Part shown: positions 49,910 through 58,458 of the stretch, in pieces | How positions within the stretch are numbered: position 1 is the stretch's first letter | How the letters are laid out: the number at the start of each line of letters is the position of its first letter | Source: an uncultured Clostridia bacterium | GTDB lineage: Bacteria; Bacillota; Clostridia; Oscillospirales; Acutalibacteraceae | Reading direction: 5' to 3' | DNA: 64,000 nt | Assembly (NCBI GenBank): GCA_944385055.1 | Contig: CALWVT010000005.1 | Location: 1-64,000, forward strand | Notes under the pieces: model-generated | Told to the model about the DNA's origin: nothing | Databases searched by the model: none | The model's input: the letters and a program-made list of their open reading frames with translations, nothing else | Position numbers and translations under genes: made by a program

Positions 49910-50977
49910 TTATGCTGCTTTCTGTTCTGTTTCCGGTGCAGCGCGGTCGAGCACATACCGCTTCGAACCGACAAATGTAAAGATCGCACCGAACAGGATA
50001 TTCGAGTAATACGTCATCAAACGCCACACGAGCATGGCCGGCGTCAGCATGCCGCCGAAAAACATGCGGCAGAACGCCAGGAACGTGCCCTCCGCGCCGC
50101 CGGACGCGCCCGGCAGCGGCACAAACGCCGCAATCATCGTGGCAAACACCTGCGCCGCCATAATGACCCAGAACGACGCCTCGCTGAGGTGGAACGCACG
50201 GTAGATGCAGTACGTCGTCGAATTCGTCATCGTGATCTGGAAAACCGTCAGCACACAGACCTTTACGTACAGCCCGACATCCTTCCCCATCGTGCAGAAA
50301 CCGTCGTGGAACGTGTCCAGCTGCGTCGTCGTCTTTTGGTACAGGGAATCCGGATTTTTCACCAGGCGGATTCGGTGCAAAAAGCCATACAATTTTTGAA
50401 GCAGCCCATACAGGAAACGCGGGTTTACAGAGACCAGAATCACCGCCGCGATAAAGATGGAATTGGCCAGCAAACCAAACACCGTCAAAAACGAAAGGTT
50501 GCTGACATTAGCCTGGAAAAACGGGAGCTGCAAAATCATCAAAACCAACCCGTAAAGCACCATGATGATCTGATACGTAATCGTCTTTACGGAAATGACC
50601 GCCCCGGCAGAACCGGGCTTCATGCCCATCTTGCTCATCGAATAGATCTGCATCGGCTGGCCGCCGGTCGAAAACGGCGTGACGGCGCTGTAAAACAGGC
50701 CGGTCATCGCGATGGTAAACGATGGGCCGAACTTCCAGTTCGGTGAAACGTGGCGGCACAATAGGTAGTCGCACCACCCCTCCATCAGCCAGCCGCCGAC
50801 CACCATGACGCCGGCGAACAGCATCCAAAACGGGTCTAAGCCCGAGAAAATCTGCTGCAGCTGGCTCACGGAATTTCCCGAAAACAGGAAGATCAACAGA
50901 ATGGTCATCGAGATGCCGAGTGTAATCAGCGTGAAAAGATACTTTTTCAAGACCTTTTTGAATTTGATAACAATCAC
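49910..50977 (-). CDS. Lysylphosphatidylglycerol synthase TM-region (UPF0104) flippase-like protein
   Basis: About 355 residues with eight or so helices. Motifs of the LPG_synthase_TM/UPF0104 family are present: FYSAVTPFSTGGQPMQIY near the middle and AFVPLPGASGGAEGTF toward the C terminus. Relatives include MprF flippase halves and glycolipid-associated proteins; no catalytic synthase domain is present. The start is uncertain: the promoter at 51008-51036 rules out the upstream TTG, and GTG at 50977 is chosen, with AGAGGA only 2 nt away; an ATT just after is possible. Confidence 0.88.
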   Translation of the reverse strand: MIVIKFKKVLKKYLFTLITLGISMTILLIFLFSGNSVSQLQQIFSGLDPFWMLFAGVMVVGGWLMEGWCDYLLCRHVSPNWKFGPSFTIAMTGLFYSAVTPFSTGGQPMQIYSMSKMGMKPGSAGAVISVKTITYQIIMVLYGLVLMILQLPFFQANVSNLSFLTVFGLLANSIFIAAVILVSVNPRFLYGLLQKLYGFLHRIRLVKNPDSLYQKTTTQLDTFHDGFCTMGKDVGLYVKVCVLTVFQITMTNSTTYCIYRAFHLSEASFWVIMAAQVFATMIAAFVPLPGASGGAEGTFLAFCRMFFGGMLTPAMLVWRLMTYYSNILFGAIFTFVGSKRYVLDRAAPETEQKAA

Positions 50978-51007
50978 GTCCTCTGCCCGCAGGCGAAAGA
51001 TAGATGT

Positions 51008-51036
51008 ATTATACCGCAACCGCCGTCATTCTACAA
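51008..51036 (-). promoter_or_regulatory. Promoter of the flippase-like gene
   Basis: Minus strand TTGTAG (51036-51031), 17 bp, TATAAT (51013-51008), start near 51001, which places translation initiation downstream of that point. Confidence 0.75.
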
Positions 51037-51342
51037 GGTGCCCGGCCCCGAAGTGCGGCCGTCCACGCGGCGTTTTGCCCCGGCGGGCGCGCGCTTTAAA
51101 TATGAATTTTAGAGTTCTATGCTTTTTTTCGCCGGTGCGGGCTTTGCTTTTCTGGCGCTTTTGCCGTTCTTTTTGCGGTGTAAAAATTTTTTCCGCACAC
51201 GCCGGGCCTGTTTTTTCTACACAGTTTTTCGCATTTTTAAAAAGATATTCGCCAAAGAGAACCCCGCAAAAGAAAAAACTCGTTTTGCGCACCCGGCGCA
51301 TACCATGGAAGGGGCCCATCCCCCGCGAAAGGAGTGTTCAGC
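51037..51342. other. Intergenic region upstream of cotJABC
   Basis: About 306 bp with no gene. No TTGACA/TATAAT pair faces the cotJ genes, as expected if they use sporulation sigma factors. CATACCAT near 51299 is near the sigma-E -10 form but lacks a good -35, so I do not call it a promoter. Confidence 0.5.
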
Positions 51343-51534
51343 ATGGCAATTGCATTGGAAGGACAGTCGTGCTCGATGCAGGAAACCCCGCCGCTGCCGG
51401 CGGACCCCGTCGTGGCGATGGCGTACGTTCCCTTCCAGAAATTCGAAAACCTTTACCCGTCCGACAAGGCGCTGGAGGCCGGCACGCTGTTCTGCGCGCT
51501 TGACAAACCGTTTTTGGGAGGTGCGTCCTCGTGA
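51343..51534 (+). CDS. cotJA: Spore coat protein CotJA
   Basis: 63 residues. PLPADPVVAMAYVPFQKFENLYPSDKALEAGTLFCALDKPFLG is the family signature (x-V-A-M-A-Y-V-P-x-Q). The ATG at 51343 has AAAGGAG 8 nt upstream. First of three overlapping genes for a small inner coat complex made in the mother cell. Overlaps cotJB by 4 bp (GTGA). Confidence 0.95.
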   Translation: MAIALEGQSCSMQETPPLPADPVVAMAYVPFQKFENLYPSDKALEAGTLFCALDKPFLGGASS

Positions 51535-51794
51535 ACGAACAGCAGAAAGCGCTGCGCAAGATCCGCGGCATCCAGTTTGCGATTTGGGAGCTGCGCATCT
51601 TCCTCGACACGCACCCGAACGACTGCAACGCCTTAAAGCGCCTGCAGGCCTATGAAACGCAGCTGGAAAGTGCCGTTTCGCAGTATGAGGAGGCGTATGG
51701 CCCGCTCAACGAGGACAGCGCCACCGCGAACCGCTGGGCGTGGGTCCAGGAGCCCTGGCCCTGGGAAATGCAGAAAGAGGAGGAGGAGTCGTAA
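51531..51794 (+). CDS. cotJB: Spore coat protein CotJB
   Basis: 87 residues. The segments RKIRGIQFAIWELRIFLDTHPND and WAWVQEPWPWE are the CotJB hallmarks. GTG start behind GGGAGGTG; its stop shares one base with the cotJC ATG (TAATG), so all three coat genes are translationally linked. Confidence 0.95.
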   Translation: MNEQQKALRKIRGIQFAIWELRIFLDTHPNDCNALKRLQAYETQLESAVSQYEEAYGPLNEDSATANRWAWVQEPWPWEMQKEEEES

Positions 51795-52423
51795 TGTGGT
51801 CGTATCAGAAAAAGCTGCAATACCCCATCCACATCCACACGCCCGACGCGCGCATGGCGAAACTCATCATCGACCAGTACGGCGGCCCGCACGGGGAACT
51901 CGGCGCTTCGCTGCGCTATATTTCCCAGCGCTATTCGATGCCGTGGCCGGAGCTCAAGGCCATCCTGACGGACATCGGCACGGAGGAACTCGCGCACCTC
52001 GAAATGATCAGCGCGATCGTCTATCAGCTGACGCGCAACCTGACGCCCGAACAGATTCGGGAGGCCGGCTTCGACGCCTACTTTATGGACCACACCACGG
52101 GCATTTACCCCGCGGACGCGTCCGGCGTCCCGTTTTCCGCGCAGACGTTCGCCTCGACCGGCGACCCGCTGGCCGACCTGCATGAAGACCTGGCGGCGGA
52201 ACAGAAGGCGCGGCTGACGTACGACAACATCCTGCGCTTTGCAAAAGACCCCGACGTGCGCGACCCGATCAAATTCCTGCGCGAGCGCGAAATCGTCCAC
52301 TACCAGCGCTTCGGCGAGGCGCTGCGCATTGCGACGGACCACCTCGACAGCAAGAATTTCTATGCCTTAAACCCGGCTTTTGACAAATGGAAGCGCCGCC
52401 CCGCAGGCGACAAAAAAGCGTAA
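51794..52423 (+). CDS. cotJC: Spore coat protein CotJC (manganese catalase family)
   Basis: 209 residues. Ferritin-like four-helix fold with the metal-binding Glu/His motif DIGTEELAHLEMI and EREIVHYQRFGEAL. CotJC belongs to the manganese catalase family and could detoxify peroxide at the spore surface, though its catalytic activity is not certain. Opening MWSYQKKLQYPI is typical. Last gene of cotJABC, followed by a terminator. Confidence 0.96.
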   Translation: MWSYQKKLQYPIHIHTPDARMAKLIIDQYGGPHGELGASLRYISQRYSMPWPELKAILTDIGTEELAHLEMISAIVYQLTRNLTPEQIREAGFDAYFMDHTTGIYPADASGVPFSAQTFASTGDPLADLHEDLAAEQKARLTYDNILRFAKDPDVRDPIKFLREREIVHYQRFGEALRIATDHLDSKNFYALNPAFDKWKRRPAGDKKA

Positions 52424-52434
52424 TGCATCCCCCG

Positions 52435-52468
52435 AAAGGCATCTCCCCGGCAGGAGATGCCTTTCCTT
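52435..52468 (+). terminator. Terminator of cotJABC
   Basis: Perfect 12-bp stem AAAGGCATCTCC with GGAGATGCCTTT, loop CCGGCA, then CCTTAT; the T tract is short. Confidence 0.75.
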
Positions 52469-52495
52469 ATATATAAAAGGGCGGCGGGAAGCCGT

Positions 52496-52524
52496 TTGCC
52501 CGCGCCGCCGTTTCGTGGTATGAT
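52496..52524 (+). promoter_or_regulatory. Promoter of the rRNA methyltransferase gene
   Basis: TTGCCC (52496-52501), 17 bp, TATGAT (52519-52524), 29 bp before the ATG at 52554. Confidence 0.65.
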
Positions 52525-52553
52525 AAAAGGCAGAAACGAAAGGGGCGAAAGAG

Positions 52554-53510
52554 ATGGCGGTGCGTGAAATCCGGCACAGGCTGCCGGAAGCATTCCTTGC
52601 CCAGCTGGACGAGGCCTATTCCCCGCTGACGGTGGAAAAGGTGCTGCTGGGCATGAGCGGGCGGCGGGACACGACGCTGCGGGTCAATACGCTGCGCGCG
52701 ACGGTGCAGGACGTAGCAAAGCAGCTGCAAAAGCAGGGCATCAAATTCCAGCGTGTGCCGTGGTACCGCGACGCACTCGACTTAAAAAACGCAAACGAAC
52801 GCGCCATACAGAAGCTGCCGCTGTACAGCGAGGGCGGCGTCTATCTGCAAAGCCTTTCGAGCATGCTGCCGCCGCTGTTTCTGGCGCCGCGCCCCGGCGA
52901 GCGCGTCCTCGACGTTGCGGCGGCCCCGGGCAGCAAAACGACACAGATGGCGGCGATGATGGAAAACCGGGGCAGCCTCGTGGCCAATGAACCGGATGCA
53001 ATCCGCCGCGAACGGCTGGCCTACAACCTCAACGTACAGGGCGTGACGATCGCGCAGGTGCTCGCGGGACCCGGCGAACGGCTCGGCGCCCAGATGCCGG
53101 AATCCTTCGACCGCGTGCTGCTCGACGCGCCGTGCAGCGGGGAAGGGCGGTTTCTGGCAAACCGGCCGATTACATACCGCGGCTGGTCGGAAAAGGCCGT
53201 ACACCAATGCGCAAAGCTGCAAAAGAAACTGCTGCAAAGCGCGTGCGAGGCGCTGAAACCGGGCGGGTTTCTCGTGTATTCCACGTGTACACTCAACGAG
53301 GAGGAAAACGAGGAGGTGCTCGCGTGGGGGCTCCAGACGCTGCCGCTGAAGCTCATGCCTCCACCGGTCGAGGTGCCGGGCGCTCTGCCCGGGCGCACCG
53401 GCGGCCGGCCGGCTTCGCTCCAATACAGCGTGCGCATTCTGCCTTCCCAGACGATGGAGGGATTTTTTGCCGCGCTGCTCCAAAAAAAGGGCAAACCAAA
53501 CGCATCCTAA
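52554..53510 (+). CDS. RsmB/RsmF-type rRNA (cytosine-5) methyltransferase
   Basis: 318 residues of the NOL1/NOP2/Sun family. SAM-binding is at VLDVAAAPGSKTTQMAAMM; the two catalytic cysteines are in LLDAPCSGEGRF and VYSTCTLNEEENEE. The protein lacks the C-terminal PUA-like extension of longer RsmF proteins and ends with a short insertion around GRTGGRPASLQYSVRI. It should methylate C5 of a 16S rRNA cytosine. GGGGCG precedes the ATG only weakly (AAAGGGGCGAAAGAG). Confidence 0.94.
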   Translation: MAVREIRHRLPEAFLAQLDEAYSPLTVEKVLLGMSGRRDTTLRVNTLRATVQDVAKQLQKQGIKFQRVPWYRDALDLKNANERAIQKLPLYSEGGVYLQSLSSMLPPLFLAPRPGERVLDVAAAPGSKTTQMAAMMENRGSLVANEPDAIRRERLAYNLNVQGVTIAQVLAGPGERLGAQMPESFDRVLLDAPCSGEGRFLANRPITYRGWSEKAVHQCAKLQKKLLQSACEALKPGGFLVYSTCTLNEEENEEVLAWGLQTLPLKLMPPPVEVPGALPGRTGGRPASLQYSVRILPSQTMEGFFAALLQKKGKPNAS

Positions 53511-53513
53511 AAG

Positions 53514-53550
53514 AAGAGGGACGCTCAAAATGGGCGTCCCTCTGTCTTTT
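53514..53550. terminator. Terminator after the methyltransferase gene
   Basis: Stem AGAGGGACGC with GCGTCCCTCT, loop TCAAAATGG; flanked by T-rich sequence on both sides (GTCTTTTC on plus, TCTTCTTTT on minus). Confidence 0.85.
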
Positions 53551-53642
53551 CTATCTATCATGTATTTGCGCGGAATAAGCGAATTTTAAGGAAACGGACT
53601 CCAAAGCATCGGTTACCACGCAATGCTTCGACTTCAATTGAC

Positions 53643-53671
53643 ATGTTAGCATTCCAGCACCTTTTTGTCAA
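53643..53671 (-). promoter_or_regulatory. Possible promoter of a short leftward transcript
   Basis: Minus strand TTGACA (53671-53666), 17 bp, TAACAT (53648-53643). Start near 53636; the bidirectional terminator at 53514-53550 lies about 100 nt downstream, with no frame between, so a small RNA is possible. The -10 is weak. Confidence 0.35.
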
Positions 53672-53807
53672 GAAGGAAAAAGGAAAAAATCGCCGGCCTT
53701 TTCGGGCCGATCCACGCAAATTTCACAAAAAGGAATTGGCAAATTGCAAAATACATTGGATTCCCTCTAGTTTTTAAAGGGTGCCCTTTTCCAGAAACTG
53801 TGCCTTG

Positions 53808-56390
53808 CTAGGCAGTGGGCCTGCGCGCGCGCACGACCGCCTTCTCGAGTTCGACCACCCAAAGCGGCATGCTGGAAAGCAAAAACGTCCACGCCCACTG
53901 CGCCGGCGTCAAAAGGGCCGTCTGGAAAATGGCCGAGAGCGCCGGCACCGCCGCGACCAGGACCATCAAAACGCCGCACAGCACGATGGCGCCAAACAGG
54001 CGCGGGTTGCGCGGCCGGCCGCGTGCAAACAGGGAGGTGTGCTCACTGCGCATGTTCAGCGCATGCACAAGCTGGGAAAGGCTCAGCACGGCAAACCCCA
54101 TCGTGCGGCCAATGACCGGATTCTGCGGGTCCGCGTCAAAGAACACGCGCCCCACCCCATACGCCAAAAGCGACAGCGCGCCGATGAAAAGCCCTTCCAC
54201 GACGATGGCAAAGCCGAGGCCGCCCGCAAACAGCCCACTGCCGCGGCGGACCGGCTTCTGGTCCATCACATCCGGGGCAATCGGCTCTACGCCGAGCGCC
54301 AATGCCGGCAAAGAATCCGTCACGAGGTTGACCCACAAGAGCTGCACCGCTGCAAGCGGCAGCGGCAAGCGCATCAAAAAGCTCACGAACACGGCCAAAA
54401 GCTCGCCGACATTGCACGAAAGCAGGAAGTGGATCGTGCGCCGGATATTTTGATAGATCCCGCGCCCCTCGCGCACGGCCTCCACGATTGTCGCGAAATT
54501 GTCGTCGGCTAAGATCAAGTCGGCCGCGCCCTTTGCGACGTCCGTGCCGCTCTGGCCCATGGCGCAGCCGATGTCCGCGGCCTTTAAAGCCGGCGCGTCA
54601 TTGACGCCGTCGCCGGTCATCGCGACAACTTCGCCGTGCGCCTGGAACGCCTGCACGATGCGCACTTTGTGCGCCGGGGAAACGCGCGCAAAGACCGGGT
54701 ACTCATAGATATGCGCGCACAGCGTCTTCTGCGGCATGGCTTCCAGCTCGGGGCCGGATAAGACCTTCCCTTTCCCGTCTAGGATGCCGACTTCCCGCGC
54801 AACGGCGGCCGCGGTATCGGCGTGGTCGCCCGTAATCATCACCGGGCGGATGCCGGCCTTCCTGCAAAGCGCGACCGCCCCCTTCACCTGCGGCCGCGGC
54901 GGGTCCGATAAACCGACCAGCCCCAGAAACGTCAGCCCCTGCTCCAGCTGCGCCGCCGTCTGCCCTTTGACGGACGCGGTCTCCTTTACGGCAACGGCGA
55001 GCACGCGCAGCGCTTTGCGGGCCATTTCCCGGTTCTGTTCCGGCGCACATCCGCCCGCACAGAAAGGCGAAAGCACCTCCGGCGCCCCCTTGACGATCAC
55101 ACGGAAGCGCCCGTTTGGCAGCTGCACGACGACCGTCATGCGCTTGCGGGCACTCGAAAACGGGATCTCCCGCACACGCGGGAATTGCCGGGAAAGCGCG
55201 CCCTTGTCCGGCACGGCCGCGCACAGCGCCGCTTCGGTGGGCTCGCCGAAAATGCGGCCGTTTTCCACCGTGCAGTTCGTACACAGGGCCGCCATTTCCA
55301 GAAGATACCGCCCCTGCGCGCTGTGCGGCTGCAGCGGCCCCGCACGCCCGCGCAGTTCGGCGACGGTCATGCGGTTTTCCGTCAAGGTGCCGGTTTTATC
55401 CGAACAGATCACACTCGCACTGCCCAAGGTCTCCACCGCCATCATGCGGCGCACGATCGCGCGGCGGTTCGCCATGCGGCGCATGCCGGCCGCAAGCACA
55501 ACGGTTACGACCGTCGGCAGGCCTTCGGGGATGGCCGCAACCGCCAAAGACACCGCCGTCAAAAACATTTCGAGCGGCTTTACGCCCTCCAACAGCCCCA
55601 ACAGGAAAATGCACGCGCACAGCGCCAGCGCGCCGATGCCGAGCACGCGGCCCGTGACGGCGAGTTTCTGCTGCAGCGGCGTGGGCGGCGCCTGCTGGGC
55701 ATGCAGCATGCGTGCGATTCGGCCGACCTGCGTGTGCATGCCGGTGCCGACCACCAGACCGCGGCCGTGGCCCGCCAAAAGCGTTGTGGAGGCGTAACAG
55801 AGGTTCTTCCGGTCCGCGGGCGGCGCATTTTCCGCACACAGCGCGGCGGCATCCTTGAAAACGGGCCGGCTCTCCCCGGTCAAGGCGCTCTCCTGGGCCT
55901 GCAGGTCCGTGCTCTCCAAAAGCCGCACGTCGGCCGGGACGCGGTCGCCGGCTTCCAGCACGACGATGTCGCCGGGCACAAGGGCGTTTGCCGGCACGAT
56001 CGCCGTCTGCCCGCCGCGCACGACGCGCGCCTGCGGCGGCGCCATCTTCCGCAGCGCATCGAGCGCTTTCTGCGCGCGGCTCTCCTGCAGGAGCCCGATG
56101 ACCGCATTGACGAAAACGATCACCAAAATCATGACCGCGTCCACATATTCCCCTTCCCCGGAAAGCGCGGAGGTAAAAAAGGAAAGGGCCGCGCCGGCAA
56201 GCAGGATTAAGACCATGCAGTCTCGAAACTGCTCCAAAAAGCGCACGACCAGCGGCTTGCGCGGCGGCTTTTCGAGTTCGTTCGGCCCGTACTGCCGCAG
56301 GCGCTTCGCTGCCTGCGCGGGAGAAAGACCTCCGTGATCCGTATGCAGCGCTTTCATGCACGCGGAAATGCTTTCGCTGTGCCATTTCAT
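53808..56390 (-). CDS. Calcium-transporting P-type ATPase (type IIA/B-like)
   Basis: 860 residues. Order: N-terminal cation domain (LSPAQAAKRLRQYGPNEL), TM1-2, actuator TGESRPV, TM4 with PEGLP, phosphorylation site SDKTGTLTENRM (Asp is the phosphorylated residue), nucleotide domain, hinge GDGVNDAPALKAADIG, TM6 LLWVNLVTDSLPALALG with Asn and Asp for Ca2+. This is the SERCA/PMCA-like pattern, exporting Ca2+ from the cytosol. AAAGGAGGG precedes the ATG at 56390; the frame continues upstream but without a better start. Monocistronic. Confidence 0.96.
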   Translation of the reverse strand: MKWHSESISACMKALHTDHGGLSPAQAAKRLRQYGPNELEKPPRKPLVVRFLEQFRDCMVLILLAGAALSFFTSALSGEGEYVDAVMILVIVFVNAVIGLLQESRAQKALDALRKMAPPQARVVRGGQTAIVPANALVPGDIVVLEAGDRVPADVRLLESTDLQAQESALTGESRPVFKDAAALCAENAPPADRKNLCYASTTLLAGHGRGLVVGTGMHTQVGRIARMLHAQQAPPTPLQQKLAVTGRVLGIGALALCACIFLLGLLEGVKPLEMFLTAVSLAVAAIPEGLPTVVTVVLAAGMRRMANRRAIVRRMMAVETLGSASVICSDKTGTLTENRMTVAELRGRAGPLQPHSAQGRYLLEMAALCTNCTVENGRIFGEPTEAALCAAVPDKGALSRQFPRVREIPFSSARKRMTVVVQLPNGRFRVIVKGAPEVLSPFCAGGCAPEQNREMARKALRVLAVAVKETASVKGQTAAQLEQGLTFLGLVGLSDPPRPQVKGAVALCRKAGIRPVMITGDHADTAAAVAREVGILDGKGKVLSGPELEAMPQKTLCAHIYEYPVFARVSPAHKVRIVQAFQAHGEVVAMTGDGVNDAPALKAADIGCAMGQSGTDVAKGAADLILADDNFATIVEAVREGRGIYQNIRRTIHFLLSCNVGELLAVFVSFLMRLPLPLAAVQLLWVNLVTDSLPALALGVEPIAPDVMDQKPVRRGSGLFAGGLGFAIVVEGLFIGALSLLAYGVGRVFFDADPQNPVIGRTMGFAVLSLSQLVHALNMRSEHTSLFARGRPRNPRLFGAIVLCGVLMVLVAAVPALSAIFQTALLTPAQWAWTFLLSSMPLWVVELEKAVVRARRPTA

Positions 56391-56508
56391 GCGCCTTCCC
56401 TCCTTTCGCTGCATTGTATGCGCCGCATCGATTGGATAGAAGCGCCCTGTCCCGCAAAAGCCTGCGCCGGAATGCCGCAGAAATTTCCAATTTGAGGAAC
56501 CCTGCATC

Positions 56509-56537
56509 TAGACAGCGGCCTGAAAACTCGGTATAAT
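56509..56537 (+). promoter_or_regulatory. Promoter of the flavodoxin-ogt pair
   Basis: TAGACA (56509-56514), 17 bp, TATAAT (56532-56537), 60 bp before the TTG start at 56598. Confidence 0.7.
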
Positions 56538-56597
56538 GAAGAAAATCCGCCTTGTGCGGATATAAAATTGGACAATCCATAAGGAGGATGATGCGCT

Positions 56598-57026
56598 TTG
56601 TCAGAGACTGCCGTAATCTTTTATTCCTACACCGGCCACACACGTGCGCTCGCGCAGAAAAAGGCGCGCAAACTGCACGCAGACCTCATCGAACTGAAGG
56701 ACGCAAAGCCGCGCTCGAAAGTAAATGCCTTTGTTGCGGGGTCCTTCGCTTCGCTGCGCAACCAGAAAGCGGCGCTCGCACAGCCCGTGCCGGACCTTTC
56801 GGGCTACCAGAAGATCGTGCTCTTGTGCCCGATCTGGGCGGGACATCTCGCGCCGCCGGCCAACAATGTGATCGATGCGCTGCCGCCGCGCAAGGATGTG
56901 CAGGTGTTCGCCGTCTCGATGAGCGGGGACTCCTCGTCCTCGCGGCAAAAAACAATTGCCCGGCTGAAAGAAAAGGGCTGCGCTTCCGTGCAATACCAGG
57001 ACGTGCGTTCCTCGACGATTCAATGA
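56598..57026 (+). CDS. Flavodoxin
   Basis: 142 residues. The FMN loop is FYSYTGHTRALAQKKA, then LLCPIWAGHLAPPANNVID and FAVSMSGDSSSS, the usual flavodoxin strands. The start is a TTG at 56598 behind AAGGAGG (10 nt), since the nearby ATGs are in other frames. The stop overlaps the ogt start (ATGA), linking electron carrier and DNA repair enzyme, an unusual pairing that may be incidental. Confidence 0.88.
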   Translation: MSETAVIFYSYTGHTRALAQKKARKLHADLIELKDAKPRSKVNAFVAGSFASLRNQKAALAQPVPDLSGYQKIVLLCPIWAGHLAPPANNVIDALPPRKDVQVFAVSMSGDSSSSRQKTIARLKEKGCASVQYQDVRSSTIQ

Positions 57027-57484
57027 AAGCCGCCGCGGTGATCCTGTCGCCGCTCGGCCCCATGCTGCTCGAGGAAACGGACGGCGCCCTGACGCGGCTG
57101 TCGTTTTGCGGCGGCAGCCCGCGCGGGAAAGCGCCCGAAACACCGCTTTTGCAGCAGGCTGCCGCGGAGCTTGCCGCCTACTTTGCGGGAAACCGCCGGC
57201 AGTTTTCGCTGCCGCTGGCGTTTCCCGAAGGGACGCCGTGGGAGCGGCTGGTTTGGAAAACGCTTCTGGCAATCCCCTACGGGGAAACACGCACCTATGC
57301 GCAAATTGCCGCGATGGCCGGACGGCCCACCGCCTGCCGTGCCGTCGGGGCGGCCAACCGGAAAAACCCGCTGGCAGTCGTCGTCCCTTGCCACCGGGTC
57401 ATCGGGAAAAACGGCGCTTTGACCGGCTATGCCGGCGGATTGTGGCGCAAAAAGGCCCTTTTAAAGCTCGAAGGGGCGCTGTAA
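57023..57484 (+). CDS. ogt: Methylated-DNA--[protein]-cysteine S-methyltransferase
   Basis: 153 residues. The acceptor cysteine is in the PCHRV motif (VVVPCHRVIGKNGALTGYAGGLWRKKALL); helix-turn-helix RVWKTLLAIPYGETRTYAQIAAMAGRPTACRAVGAANRKNP. It removes methyl groups from O6-methylguanine by suicide transfer. N-terminal domain is the usual short one. Overlaps the flavodoxin gene by 4 bp. Confidence 0.96.
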   Translation: MKAAAVILSPLGPMLLEETDGALTRLSFCGGSPRGKAPETPLLQQAAAELAAYFAGNRRQFSLPLAFPEGTPWERLVWKTLLAIPYGETRTYAQIAAMAGRPTACRAVGAANRKNPLAVVVPCHRVIGKNGALTGYAGGLWRKKALLKLEGAL

Positions 57485-57501
57485 GGCGTCCGCGGGCGCA
57501 C

Positions 57502-57540
57502 AAAAAAAGCGTCCTCGCCCTTGTGGCGGGAACGCCTCTT
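57502..57540 (-). terminator. Terminator after rubredoxin
   Basis: An imperfect stem (GCGTTCCCGCC side with GGCGAGGACGC side) is followed by TTTTTTT on the minus strand, just after the rubredoxin stop. Confidence 0.6.
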
Positions 57541-57566
57541 TGCACAGAACCGCACAACGCGGCTGC

Positions 57567-57731
57567 TTATTCCTCGACCGGGGAGAAGTTGTCCTTCCCA
57601 ATCCCGCACAGCGGGCACTTCCAGTCGTCGGGCAGATCCTCAAACGCCGTGCCGGGGGCGATACCGGTGTCCGGATCGCCGACTGCCGGATCGTAGACGT
57701 AGCCGCAAACGTCGCAAACATACTTCTTCAT
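57567..57731 (-). CDS. Rubredoxin
   Basis: 54 residues: [20 protein letters not shown] and [18 protein letters not shown] give the two CxxC pairs that bind one iron. Electron carrier in the cytosol of anaerobes, often for oxygen or peroxide reduction. AAAGGAGA precedes the ATG at 57731. Its promoter overlaps the end of the upstream small gene. Confidence 0.98.
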   Translation of the reverse strand: MKKYVCDVCGYVYDPAVGDPDTGIAPGTAFEDLPDDWKCPLCGIGKDNFSPVEE

Positions 57732-57844
57732 GACAAATCTCTCCTTTTGATTGATTGATTGCAAACTCGATGGCCGCACCAAAACGGGACGGCCGGAACG
57801 ACGCTAACTTTTAAAAATCAGAATCGTTCTTGTTTTCGAGTATG

Positions 57845-57873
57845 ATTATAAAGAAGCCTGTCCCGTTTGTCAA
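57845..57873 (-). promoter_or_regulatory. Promoter of the rubredoxin gene
   Basis: Minus strand TTGACA (57873-57868), 17 bp, TATAAT (57850-57845), both hexamers perfect; the -35 lies inside the last codon of the preceding gene. No read-through is needed for rubredoxin. Confidence 0.9.
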
Positions 57874-58121
57874 GCCTTTTTTTCGGTGCATGGCACCTCT
57901 TCCCAATCCGCAAGGACTTCCAGCAGCGTGCTCGGGAAAACCTGGCCGCGCAAAAGCGCCCGGCAGCAGGCCTTGGCGTCCTCGTATCCACCCGGAATCC
58001 GGCCCCACTCCCGCTCCGTGGTCGTCTTCGTCACCCCCACGCTGTACTGCCCGTCTTCTTCGGAAAGGAAATATTCGAGCTTTGCGCCTTCCACAAATGT
58101 GCTGCCAACAAATTCTGTCAT
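57870..58121 (-). CDS. Small conserved protein, DUF6514-like
   Basis: 83 residues: TEFVGSTFVEGAKLEYFLSEEDGQYSVGV then WGRIPGGYEDAKACCRALLRGQVFPSTLLEVLADWEE. I associate this pattern with DUF6514, a family of short clostridial proteins of unknown function. The second ATG (58121) has GGAGG 8 nt upstream and is preferred to 58127. An inverted repeat TTCGAC/GTCGAA lies 40-60 bp upstream, near 58162-58182. Confidence 0.7.
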   Translation of the reverse strand: MTEFVGSTFVEGAKLEYFLSEEDGQYSVGVTKTTTEREWGRIPGGYEDAKACCRALLRGQVFPSTLLEVLADWEEVPCTEKKA

Positions 58122-58458
58122 GTTCATTTCCTCCTTAAAGCCTGTATTTGAAATTTACTGTTCGACAATTTTTTCGTCGAAACATAGGAATTGATTATAT
58201 TTTAAAAGCTTTCCCGGCATTTTGCAAGGCGGCACATCTGCCAAAGTTTGCAAATTGCGCAGCGGCCTCTTATCTTGTGGGAGCGTTCTGTCCGACACAC
58301 AGCTCTTTGCACAGAGTGGGGGCAGCGGAGAGCGGGAACATTTCTTTTGTCCCATTTTATGTAAATCCCGGCGGTGCTCCTACGTCACTTGCACAAAATT
58401 CTGCGCCGAACCTCGGCTTTGCGGGGGCGTACCGGGCAGCCGCCAACAAATTTACGGA

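Noticed and set aside
51037-51342. Sigma-E promoter before cotJA
   Set aside because: Only a partial -10 (CATACCAT) without a fitting -35; not enough to call.
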